Source: Certhia americana (taxonomy: Eukaryota; Chordata; Aves; Passeriformes; Certhiidae). From it: 64,000 bases of DNA. Below, in pieces: positions 1 through 11,500 of this stretch (the stretch's first letter is position 1; every line of letters begins with the position of its first letter). The notes beneath the pieces are model-generated. The model ran no database searches, had not been told where the DNA came from, and saw nothing but the letters and a program-made list of their open reading frames with translations. The position numbers were made by a program, and so were the translations under genes. The stretch covers positions 3,862-67,861 of the forward strand of contig JAGMWU010000059.1 in the NCBI GenBank assembly GCA_018697195.1, in the 5' to 3' direction.

Positions 1-205
1 CGGGGCCGTGAGGGGCGGGGCTCGGGGCCGTGAGGGGCGGGGCGGGGCCGTGAGGGCTCTGGCCCCTTCCCACACAAAGCCTTGGCGGCTCCCTCCGTCC
101 GCAGTAACCGCGGCTGCAGCTGCCCGGCACGGCCAGAAAAAAGGGCGTGCGAGAGCCGCCTGGAGTCGCGAAACTGCATCCCCCGCACGGGAGCACGGAA
201 CGGAT
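1..205. promoter_or_regulatory. CpG-rich window edge with GC-box tandem repeats; likely promoter flank of the neighbouring gene
   Basis: Positions 1-55 contain a 20-22-bp unit (cggggccgtgaggggcgggg) about two and a half times, giving repeated GGGGCGGGG Sp1-type boxes. CpG density stays high to about 205 and then falls at a CR1 fragment. In human and mouse GOSR2 follows WNT9B in the same orientation, so a minus-strand GOSR2 promoter just left of or at this edge is the simplest reading. No GOSR2 exon is visible, so the assignment rests on synteny. Confidence 0.45.
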
Positions 206-216
206 TCATAGTACAG

Positions 217-632
217 TGCTGCTGTACCCTGCCATGGCCAAGGACACCTTCCACTGTCCCAGGTTGCTCCAAGCCCTGTCCAGCCTTGCCTTGGACGCTC
301 CCAGGGATCCAGGGGCAGCCACAGCTGCTCTGGGCACCCTGTGCCAGGGCCTCCCCACCCTCACAGGGAAGAATTCCTGCCCAATATCCCATCCATCCAT
401 CCCTGCTCTCTGGCAGTGGGAGGCTGTTCCCTGTGTCCTGTCCCTCCGTCCCTTGTCCCCAGTCCCTCTCCAGCTCTCCCTGGAGCCTTCTCCGGGTGAA
501 CACCCCAAGGTCTCCCGCCGTGGCTCCATGCAGAGGGGCTCCAGCCTTGGAGCAGCTCCGTGGCTGCTCCCCTGAGCTGCTCCACATCCTCCCTGTGCCG
601 AGGAGGGGCTGGACACAGCTCTGCAGGTGGGA
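217..632 (-). mobile_element. CR1 LINE 3' fragment
   Basis: The plus strand reads the complement of the bird CR1 tail: 'ctgccatggccaaggacacc', 'ggatccaggggcagccacag', 'gggaagaattcctgcccaat', 'ctctggcagtgggaggct', then the further upstream CR1 part. The element is therefore in minus orientation, with its extreme 3' terminus missing. It directly abuts the CpG-rich edge. It also produces several spurious open frames. Confidence 0.85.
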
Positions 633-3600
633 CCGCCAGAGCTCAGGAATGCAGGTGACCAACACACCTGGAGATGCTGATACTGAGCTGATGCCTCCTT
701 CCTCGTAGGGTGAATCCTACATCCAGGTATCCCTTCCAAAACGGCTCTTTCTGCTCTTTGATCATCATTACACCTGTCCTGCTCCATGCCTTGCTGTCCT
801 GCTTAGCGTTTCATTGCTAGGGAACTGCCTGCACTTCACAGCTTTGTTCACTCGTGGTCACAGTCAGTTTAGGGTGTCCATCCTGCAAATAGTTTTGCTT
901 TCTTAATAATCCTGGGTTTTAATCCATACTTAGAGATACACTGAATTCTCTCCAGCAGGATGTCACCCATTCACAGTGAACTGTAGTTCCTGTCCTATCT
1001 CACAGAGCTTTGCTCTGGGGCTGGATGAGAGACTGCTTTTCAGTTTACTCTTCCTTGCTTGGACCAGATAATCCACCACAGCTGAAGCCACAACTCTTCA
1101 TTGTATGTACTGGGCTACACCCAATATCTTTATGGTCGGAGTCTGCTGAGCCACCTAAATTCCTGTCACCTTTTACTTCATTGGAAAAGCAAGGAGAAGA
1201 TGAATTATTTAAAAAAACAGTGTGATGGGGAGGTATAGCCCTGTTAGTCAGGGCAGCAGGACATCAGAAGCACAGGTACATACACTGATTAATTAAAAAG
1301 CTCAAATTAGGACCATAACTCTGTCTTGTCACTGTGGTTTAATGGAAAATGGTTTTAACAATAAAAGTAACTTCATGCTAATAAGAGCTTGATTGGGAAA
1401 AATTGGGAAAGGCTTGTATTCTGTAAAGCATTCAACTCTATACCACAAAATCAATAATTTTAAAGTCTGTAGGCTATCCTCATGGTCCAGACAAGCACTC
1501 AGCTCTCTTCTTCTCCACTGTTTCTTCCCTCTATTAAATGTTGTCGTTTTATATTTGTTTGTCAGGCTTTGGATTCCCCCTGATGTTGAGCTGATTCTGC
1601 CCTTTTCTGGGTTTGTGCTGCCTGTCCCACCTGTGGTGTGAAGGGAAACCTGCTTTATCAACAAGAACAATGTCTTAAACTGTGTCCATCCAGACAAAGC
1701 ACTCTAATACTGTTGAATAAAATACACTGATTTAAATCCTAAACTTCCTTCAGCAACCTCTGCCTTGTCCTGCACTCAACTTAGGCAAAACCAAAATAAC
1801 TGTACAGCAAAAATTCAGGCTACTGAAGGATGACAAATGTTAGAGGAAAAGTGAGAAATTATTTTCAGAGGTGGGGAAGCTGAAGGCAGACACCTCCTGA
1901 TGTGAGACTGGGCAAATTTGGAAACCTGGAGGCTGGAACAGTCTCCAAAATGTTGGATTCTTTCTGTTGTTGCTCATTTGCAGTTCAGGGTAAGCACCTG
2001 AAGAATGCAGCCTTGTCACAGAAGAACACGTCCCTGAGCACTACACAGATATAAAAGAGGGAAACAACATCACATCTTTAATTAATGAGAGATTCTGTCC
2101 CTGTGGGTCCATCTCTTGTGTCTCAGATGATGCATCAAACTTAGTCTCCCTGCCCTGCCATGCAGCCAGCCAGGCCTCTGGCAAGAGATTATCCCCTGGA
2201 TGTCAAACAGCAACTCCAGCCCCAGAAATCACATCAGCCCAAGGATAAACAGCATATCAACAGAACCATTAACTGCAGTAGTAACAAACACATTCCCTCC
2301 CGTCCTTTGCTCCCCCTTCCCTGAGCTGTTAGACCCCATTTTCAAACACTTCTGGAAATAGGTTGAATGGAAATAGACCCTGGGATTCCCTCCTGGCCAA
2401 GGCTGTGAGAGGTATCACAGGAGCCCTGATGAAATGGCAAGCACTGAAATACAAGAACAGATTTCTATTCTTTTGAGAAGAAATTGATTTTTGCCAGAAA
2501 CAACATGCTGCAACTCAGCGTCTATTCTTGTTAGACTTCAAGTCCTTCCAGGAGGAGTCCTTCAGCAAATTGGCTCATTTAGACACAACAGCCAGGAGCA
2601 TGGAGAGGAAAAAAAGGGTTTTGTTCAGGAAAGCCTCTGTATTGTAAACAGGATAAAAGGGGATGGAAAGAGTCACTTATCACTGTCTCTCATGTCCCCA
2701 GGTCATTCCTGTGTAGCATCTTCTGGAGAAAAAGGATTTCATATTCTCTGCTCTCCCAGAAACCCAACTAGGGGATTTTCTCTATCACACAATCTGCAGA
2801 CCCTCTGTGCATTCAGCAGCAGCTTTCAAACCCCATTGCTTCTCCCCATTGCTCTCCTCTGCCCTGTGAAGCTTGGCCGCACAGGAAGGAGAGCTGGATC
2901 CTCTCAGGGTCTCCTTTGCTCTGCTGCACCAGCCCATGTTCCCCTCACAGCCATGGGACCTTGGGTTTTCTCCAAAAACACTGATGCTCAGTTTAATATC
3001 AGACCCCAATAACGCGTCTCTCCCTGTTTCTCTGTGTGATCACAGAGAAACTCTCTGCCCCCCTCCCTCTTTCTCTTCCCCCTCCCTCACATTTTGGGGC
3101 ACTCTTTGCATGCTTTGCTGATACAAATAACTGTGGCTTTCAAAACAAAGGAGTGCCGAACCCCAGGGCATTCCGCCCGGGAGAGACGTTTGGACGAGTG
3201 CTTGATGGAGACTCCTGTGAGTCCAGCTGCTGGCCATGGGCTGCGTGTCCCAGCTCTGACAGGCTCCCGGACACAAGGCAGACCTCACAGCACGCCTCTC
3301 AGCACTTCCAGCCTGGGGAAGGGGGAAAAACGAGAAGGGGAGACATGACAAGAATGTTGGAGACTCATCTATCAAATTTCTCAGGCTCTTGGGTGATGTG
3401 CTGGACCCAGGTCTTCCTGGGCAAGGAGCTTTTTAGAGACACATTGCATTTTCCTGCTCATCTTCTCAAATTAAGAGTGTTTCTGCACAACTGTCACAGT
3501 CAGTTTTGAGACTTAGCTGTGGCTGTGAGAGTCACAAATGCTCAGACCATGATTCCCTTCTGCATAAATATCCCAGGGAAAGAGATATGGAAAGGATGGG

Positions 3601-5192
3601 GAAAGCCAGGCCAAGGGAAGAAGGGGTCAAGGAGCATTTCTGCAATTTCACTCCCTCCCTCCCTTCTCTAATGATGGCAGGGAAACATGGCAGGAATAGG
3701 AATAAAACCAAAATATATCCAGTGGTGAGGGACATTGCAGCATCCCCCAGCTTGAGGGATCTTTGAGACACAAATAGCTGGAGGTTTGGAGAATATCCTG
3801 GGCAAGTGTATTTTCCTCATGCTTTCATCCTTCTCTGGTGGCAGCCACACAGGGCTGCTGGAGGTGATCAAGGATGCTTGATGGATCCTTGGTGCAGGCA
3901 GCACATGGCTCTGTTAGTAGCCCCATGCCTGCACTGCCCTATAAATGTTATATTATCATACTAATGATTAAACAAGACTCAGTTCTCCATGTAGGAGTTC
4001 ATTGTGCCTTTTCCCTGCTGATCCTGCCTATTTGACCTTATCAATGAAATTCAGGAAAAAGGAGCAAAGAGCCTCTTCCAACAGAGCCAAGGAAGCAGGA
4101 GGGGCAAGAAATTACATTGCCTTCCCCAGACAGTGCAAAAATGGAATACCAATAATCCTGCCACTACTCTTTCCTTTCTCCCAGCATCAGGAACCTGTTG
4201 GGAGCCTCAGCTGCCCTCAAGAAATGGAATCACCCCTCAGTTCCAAATCCCACAGAAATCTCTGAGTTTTAGCCTTAAAAGCTTGGGCTTTGAAAATCTT
4301 TTTAATGGATTTATTGAGCAACCCTGTTTGATACATAAATGTATTACAGCAGATTCTGTCTGGGCACTATTAACCCTGGACTGGATGCATAATGTAACAC
4401 TTACATAGGAAAATATTAAAATCTGTGAGGAGTACCATGTGCCATTATCTTGATTTTTCCAAAGGTCAGTTCCCTGACAGTCAGTCTCTCTGAAATGTGT
4501 CAGGTCAAGAATTCATTGAAATTGGACAACATCATCAGCTGCTTTGGAAAATTTTAAGGGCAGATCTTTTATGTTCTCTTTCCCACTGAATAAACAGCCA
4601 TTTCCTGGGTCTAATTCTGGCAAACCAATCCGGATAACTGGAGTTCATTAGCTTAATAGGTTAATACTGAACTATTTCCCAGTCAAATCTGGATGTCAAT
4701 CTGCCTTATACTCAAATTTTGTCAATATGGGAGATCTTAAAATGAAGAAGGAAAAAAAAAAAAAAAGTGAAAACCGTTTTCATCTGCCTTTCATCCACGG
4801 GGTAATCCAGGCATGAGGAGCTGGCCGTGCCGGGTCCCTCTGCCTGTGTCTCACCGGCTGGCTGGGATGCTGCAGGGGCTGTGCTCTGTTTGTTGTTAAA
4901 GCAGCCTGACACAAAGAGGCCCCGGGAGCTGCAAGCACCCACAGGATGGATGTCGGCTCCTGTCAATCCAGCCCAAGTCCCCCAAGAGGGAAAACGGGAT
5001 TGTCTGCAGCAGTGAGGGGGAGAGTTTTCTCAAGAATGTCATAGAGGAATTTTCCTAAAACCTGCCCAGTAATCTGAACAAAACCTTCCCAAGGCTCTTG
5101 TGTTAATGGAGACCGGAGAAAGTGTGGGGATGGGATGGAGGCATAAAAAGGTGGAATTCACCATTCAGTCCTGCCTGACAGCTCCTGTGCCA
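633..5192. other. Intergenic sequence without recognised gene
   Basis: Ordinary, moderately AT-rich sequence. I see no exon with credible splice sites and no protein I recognise; the open frames of 60-170 residues show no conserved motif. A 15-base A run lies at 4752-4766. No repeat family was identified. Confidence 0.6.
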
Positions 5193-5370
5193 GAGTCACA
5201 GAATCATGGAATCCCAGGATGGTTTGGGTGGGAGGGAACCTTAAAGCCCATCCAGTGCCACCCCCTGCCATGGGCAAGGACACCTTCCATTGTCTCAGGC
5301 TGCTCCCAGCCCCATTCAGCCTGGCCTTAGACACTGCCAGGGATCCAGGGGCAGCCACAGCTGCTCTGGG
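5193..5370 (-). mobile_element. CR1 LINE 3' end fragment
   Basis: It begins with 'agagtcacagaatcatggaa' and continues 'ggatggtttgggtgggaggg', 'ccccctgccatgggcaagga' and 'ggatccaggggcagccacag'. This is the reverse complement of the CR1 3' end, so the element is in minus orientation and includes its 3' terminus. It stops abruptly at about 5370. Confidence 0.9.
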
Positions 5371-7629
5371 TAACTACTGTGAGTCCATAGTAGCTGGCCT
5401 GGCGTTGCTCAGTGTAACCACAGCAGGGTGGTGCTTTCCAGGCCATTTCCCAGAGCAAGTCAGGTGCCCTGTGAGAGGGGTCCCAGGAATTTCTGATAGC
5501 CCAGGAAGTTCTGGACTGTAGTGACACTCAGGAATGCACAGCACAGTTGGAAACAGGGATCCTTTTGGAGTGGATCTCTTTACCAAAATTGCACACAATA
5601 CCCAACACACTCCATTGAAGAGAAGATCCAGCTGTAGCACTGACTGTCCTGATGCTCTTACAAACCTTTCCCTCAAGAATTTAATTTGTCCATCCTCTCA
5701 CAGCATGGTTTTAGTACCTGTAGGTAACATGAATTATATTTCCTTGGGGCTGGAAGACACCTGCCAGGAGATGGAGAGGCAGATTGTGTCTCATGAGCTT
5801 TTATATCCCCTAGGATTGAGGCTCCCATCAGAGACTGAAGTTGGCAGTGGTTTGGCTCAGCCTCCTTGGCAGCTGGGCTGCACCAGGCACTGCTGCCATA
5901 GCTGGAGCTGCACATGTCCCCTGGGACATGAGGTCACTCCTTGGTGCTGGCAGTTCCCCACCTGCTGGGATGTCTGCAGGGACAGGGACGGTGCCACAGG
6001 GGGGGCTGGGAGTCTGCCTGTGCTGGAGATCTTATCTCCAGTGATTAGTTGGCCCCGCTGCACTGCTCCTGCTATCCTGAGCCATCTGTCAATTTGCTGC
6101 TTCTATTTCAAATTCACAGAAGGGCTTGTTTTCCCTAAAGCTTATCTACTTTTTCTGACCAGACTAAATGGTCTAATCACAAAAAAATCTACCTCCAGCA
6201 GCCAGCCTTGTACCTCTTACCTCACATTTCAGACTCCCCCCAGGTCCAGTTGCATTTCCCACTCCAGTTACTGATTCCACTGGCAGCAGGGTTTTATCTG
6301 CCCCACTAAAAGGTAGGTGGGTTTAACACCAAATGAAATCTGCAAAATTACATCTACCACTCTTCCCTGTTTTAATGAAATGGATTTCCTTTATTACTCC
6401 TTCAAGTTTGCCAACACTGTCCCACTGCCCTGAGCATGATGGTGCAGCAGCTTGAGAGCAGCCACATGAGAGGTGGCCAAGAGCTCCAAGATTTATTGCT
6501 CTGTCCAAGTGTTTTGGATTATCCCATAATCACTTTAGTCCCAGGTAAACCAATGCGTCCTGAGCCTACTCAGGAGTGCTCACCTCCCTGGTCATGCTGC
6601 CCACAGCCAGGGCAGCTCCACTGACAGCAAAGTGACTGTGCATCATGAAGAATTTGATTTTTTTAAACATAGTTCTTATAATTTTTTCTCCCTATTTTTG
6701 GAAATGTATCTGAAATTCAAGGATGCTCTCTGTTGGCCACATCCACCACTGAATTGGCTATAGCTTACTATCCTAGTCAATCTGAATTTTCCCAGATAAA
6801 GTTTTAACTCCTGCTGGATGATTTGATGAATTATAAAAAATACATGTTATAAAATTATATGCTATAATTGTATTACGGTAGAATATTATAAATGTGTGTT
6901 GGTAACAGGCACTCACAGCTTATCCCTACCTGTCCAGTCACAGATTTTTCTGCATCACTTCCCCCAGCCTGCAAACCAAGAAAGATCTTTGTTCACAGCA
7001 AGTGATGCAAAATTAGCCTATCTCCACTGATGACAAAAGGCTTTGGTGCATTTTCACCTGCCAATACCCTTTTCCCAGTGTGCATAGCACAAGCTGGTTG
7101 GGAGAACCACTCTTGCTTCTCCCAGTCACTTCTCCCAGTCACTCCCAGTAACATTTCTGCTAAAGCTGTTTTAAAACACTGAATTTTTGAGTTTTCAGAT
7201 GCCACAGCCTTCACTTACATGACTATGAGCTAAAATTAGAACTATCACGTGCATTTTTAGGGAATTTTTATACTCAAAAATATCATTTGCATTGCAGGTT
7301 AATTGCTCTGGCATGTGTCAGGTGAGGTGATGTCTCAAACCTGTGTGATAAATGCCATTATCTGTGTTGTCAGGCTGAACACACAGATACTCACAAAGCC
7401 CCCACTTTGAATCACCAACCCCTGTCTGAAGGGAGACAGAGGAACAGCAGAAAGAGATGTGCCAGTCTTACGTAATTACCAAGCACATCGCCCTCAGTGA
7501 GGAGAGCTGGGTTTGCCAAGACCACAATAATGATTGCACTAGCCCCGGGTGCTCCAGCTCAGCCTTGTGTGGATCTGCAATGTAAATCCCAGTCCCTGCT
7601 CCTGCCAGCACTGCCTCCCCAGGATCCAC

Positions 7630-7671
7630 AGCAGTAGCAGCAGTAGCAGCAGAAGCAGCAGCAGCAGCAGA
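7630..7671. repeat. Imperfect (CAG)n-type microsatellite
   Basis: CAG/CAGTAG units with a run of five consecutive cagcag-type triplets near the right end. It lies within intergenic sequence. The poly-Ala and poly-Ser-like frames it creates are not genes. Confidence 0.8.
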
Positions 7672-7838
7672 ATCAGGGCCATTCCTGTATAGTGGCAGCT
7701 CTGCTTTCCCTGTGCCCCAGCTGACCCTGCTCCTGCTTACACTGCAGGGTTGGGCACAGAAAGGCTTGGCAGGCAAAGCAAGCTCTGTCTGCCTAGGCTC
7801 TGCCATGAGCAGGCAGGACGTGGCTAGGGGTGATTCAG

Positions 7839-7932
7839 GCTGGGGTCCCCCACTGCCCAGTGTGGAGTGGAACTCACCTTGGGGTCCCCCTGTGGGGCAA
7901 AGCTCACTCTGGGGTCCCCCCACTGCCCATGG
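7839..7932. repeat. Three-copy degenerate minisatellite (ggggtcccc core)
   Basis: The core 'tggggtcccc' appears at about 7841, 7879 and 7910, the first and third followed by 'cactgcccag' or 'cactgcccat'. The spacing is 38 and then 31 bp, so this is a small degenerate tandem duplication. Confidence 0.6.
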
Positions 7933-8410
7933 AGGAGGCCCAGTGAGGCTCAGCAGGAGCCCAGCATGGCTGCACAGCTGGCTTGGCATCAGGAGATCAC
8001 ATGTCCCTGCAGAACCATTCATGCCTCAAACTTGTCATGAGGGTGGCCAGGGGCAGTGCACCTTCTCTTCTCCATTCCCATCTTGGGAAGTGGGGATGCT
8101 CTTCTCACCATGCAGTCCCAGGGTGGAGGTTGCTGGAGTGGAGGGCTGGAGGTGGAGCTGGTCAGCAGTGTCCTGACCAGGGTGACACAGTCACCTTCTC
8201 CCCAGTGTCAGCCAGGGTTGCCTCAGCACGTAAGAGAGGGAGACAAACAGAGCAAGCACAAGGGCAAGGGGAAGCCTTTGAGAGGGGAAGCTGGGACCAG
8301 CAGTTCTGTGAGCAACTGGAGACCAGTGGTGGGCTTGGTGCTGAAGGGCTGCTTGCAGGTCTCCAGCTCTTCTTCAGCTGCTGAGAGCTCCTGAATGTTC
8401 CCAGGGAAAG

Positions 8411-8598
8411 GCAGAATCACAGAGTCATACAATCACAGAATTATTTGGGTTTGAAGGGATCTTTAAGCTGATCCACTTCCCAATCCCCTGCCATGGGCAG
8501 GAGCACCTTCCAGTAGAAAAAATCCAGACTGCTGTAAGACACATCCAACCTGGCCTTGAACAGATCCAGGGATGGGTCATCCACAACTTCTCTGGGCT
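8411..8598 (-). mobile_element. Diverged CR1 LINE 3' end fragment
   Basis: 'aatcacagaattatttgggt', 'gaagggatctttaagctgat', 'ccctgccatgggcaggagca' and 'catccaacctggccttgaac' match the reverse complement of the CR1 tail with moderate divergence. Minus orientation. Confidence 0.85.
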
Positions 8599-11500
8599 TA
8601 GTTTTGGACTGCCTGTACTGAGTGGGAAGAACTCAGCAAAGTGAGGGAGGTGGGATTTCACAAGCTGCCCAGAGCACAGGAATATCTCTGCCATGTTCCC
8701 ACTGCCTGTTCCTGCTGTGCTCCTGCCACCAGTGTCCATGAATGGTCCCCTCCCCTCCTCTCATCATTACACTGCCCACAGCTATCCAAGTGCTCTCCCA
8801 CAGATAGCCAAGTTCTATCAGTTTCTTTGTTGCAGGTTTTGAGGCAGAAGGAGGAGATCTCAGTTGCCCAATATTAGATTTGAGGAAAGAGTTGAGCACA
8901 ACTCTCCTCCCCTGCTGCTCTGACCACTGGTGTCTCCTCTCATCACTGAACATACCTGCAGCCCTGACTGGGATGCTTTGCCCAGTTGCAGGCTGGGGAG
9001 AGCAGCACTGCAGCTCCTCCCAGGGAGCTCAAGGAGCGGCAGTGCCTCGGGGCACTCGGTAAATGAATAAAAAAACCAGAGTCAGAACTGATTAGGGAGC
9101 TCAAGTTTTGGCTCGGACTCTGTAGAGCCTCCAAGGCATTGCAGAGGCTCAGAACCTCATTACTTCTATAAAGTGAATTCAGTAATTAGCTCAGGTCAAA
9201 AGTTTACAGCTTGGAGGCTGCTGCTGGGGAATGGTTCCTCCTGGACATTAGAAACCAAACTGCAGAAAGCAGGAATTGGCATCAAGGCAAAACACTTCAC
9301 CACGGGTCTTTTGGATGCAATTGTCTTGCTGTACAGGCTGGCTGGACAGTGATGTGCCCTCAGATACTGCACTGGAGAAGCAGGCAGGACATTGCCACGA
9401 ATCCTTGTGAAGCTGGGAATTGTCTCCCTAGGTGTGTCCCGGGTTAGCTGAGCCAAAATCCTGCCATGACCAGAACGAGGTTTTTCAAGCAGGCTGCAGA
9501 AAGCTGCTGCAGGCTCAGCCCTGCCCTGTTCCCTCCACACAACCCAGCTGAAGAACAGCCGAGACCTAAAGCAGGAACTCATCCCAGTAGGACAGGACAT
9601 CAGTTTAAGTAGCCAATCATTGCTTAAATGTTTCTATGTTCCTGATTTCAAATATAGCCCAAAGCAGCAATTCCACATCCTCGATTCGTCCAGCATACAA
9701 AAGCCTTCCAGTGACTGACAATTTTTTATTTTCCAATTTCATATAATGTCCCCCACTAATACGTTATGAGACAGGAAAGCCCAGCACCATTTACTGTTCA
9801 GTCATTTTGGTTCTGTTTTAAATGATTCAACTGACTCACAGACAATTCATTTTCCTTGTAATGATCAGACCTCTGGGTCTCATCCCAGTCTCAGTGGCTT
9901 CTGCACCTCTGCTACATCCCATGGGATGCCAAGTCCAAATTGCCAGCAACCAGAGCTGGGCTGTGGCATGGAACTGGGGGATTTTCCATCCCAGCCTTAA
10001 CCAGGACTCCCATATCCTGTCCACCTGGAGACCAGGACCCAGGGACTGCCACAGTGGAGACACAGGACACCCTGCCTGCTCTCCCCTCTTCCTGACAGTG
10101 CCAGAGAAAAAGTGGGACAGGGAGGAGGGAAGGGAGGGGCTGAAGGATTAAACAAGACAGACCAGAAAGCTTTGCATTTTTCCCCTAATACTCAGCTATT
10201 TAATGACTAGTTTGATGATAAGCATGAAATTAAATAGACAAAGAAAATTCTCTCATGTCTAAGAAGTCAGCAGATAATTAGGCTTTGATGGGGACATTCT
10301 GAGGCAGTTTTTACTTATTTTGTGAGGCTGATTTGATGCAGGGGCTGTCTCAGTTGTCCCTGCAGTCAAGCTCTGCTGAACTCTCCTGTCCAGTGCTCTG
10401 AGAGATGTGTTCATGCTGCTGATGCCTCCTTACCCAGCAGGTGCTGATCCTCTGGAAAAGCTTTCCTCAACAGGAAGAAGCTTTTTGCCCTTTTCAGTTT
10501 CCATTTCCCATGCTCATCCTCTTTTAAACTCCATAGATCTCACTTCATCCAAAGCAATAGTAACAGAAAGCTGTACAAAGAACTTGGAATTCAGATTTGT
10601 CTTCTCTCCCTGTGAGGATAAAAGCAGCAGCAGTGCGAGGAGCACTCCTTCAGCGACTTTAAACCCAAATTCATTCTTTCTGTACCTATTAATAGATGGA
10701 AGTCCTTCATTTCATGTCCAAAAGTTTTGAAATCCAGAAAATAATCAGCTCAAAGTTTCAGACCAAAACCCACCAGCTCTGAGGACCTGAGGACCTAAAT
10801 AATAAAACCATTGCACATCAGATAGTGGGAATGCATAGCACCCTGGTTCCTCCAGAGGCAGCCAGAATTTGAGCATTCCTAAGTGTCAGGGTGAAAAAAT
10901 AACCTTTTCTCCTATGTAAACACTCCTAAGGATATATTATGATTTATTTTCAGGAAAATGCTGGTTTGTTATGGCAACACTTCAAGCCAAAATCACAAAC
11001 TGTCTCCAAAGTAGGAGCCGTGAAATCAGAGGTGACCAGGGCTGCCAGCAAAGTGAGGCTCATCAGGCATCTGCCAGGAGCATCTCTCAAACCTTGAGGT
11101 AGGACAGAGATAGTTAAAGGAGGGAGAGCTGGAAAATAGGGGAGAAAGGGAAAGAAGGGGAAAACATAAGAAATCCCTTTGGTGAAGTAAAGGGGAGTAG
11201 TGTGCCTTTACACATGGGATTTTAAAAACAAAGCAAAGCGGAGAGCGTGAGTGAACCAGGGCTTCTACTTCTGCACTGTAACTTTGGGGTCGGAGAAAAA
11301 GAAGAACCCAGCACTGACAGCCAAGGGTCATCTGAGAATGTAGATGCACCAAGCTGTGATAAAATCACAGTCCTTAGAGCAACATCTCCCCAGGTTTTGA
11401 GAAGTTGTTATTATTCCAATTAAAATGTTGGAATTGGATCCAACTCTATGTTAAAATCTTAATTCTGACTGTCCACAAGGTTTCTTTGTTTTTACAGGTT

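Larger units (their letters stand above)
5371..8410. other. Intergenic sequence without recognised gene
   Basis: Mostly unique sequence. The 246-residue open frame at 5534-6274 (plus) has no recognisable domain and no splice or promoter support. An AT-rich patch lies near 6830-6900. Two small repeats, an AGC-type microsatellite and a GC-rich minisatellite, are listed separately. Confidence 0.6.

Noticed and set aside
82..787. Frames of about 190-208 residues at the left edge
   Set aside because: They lie in a CR1 fragment and the CpG edge; no GOSR2 similarity is visible.
5534..6274. 246-residue plus-strand open frame
   Set aside because: No recognisable motif, no promoter, no splice sites; ordinary composition for a chance frame.
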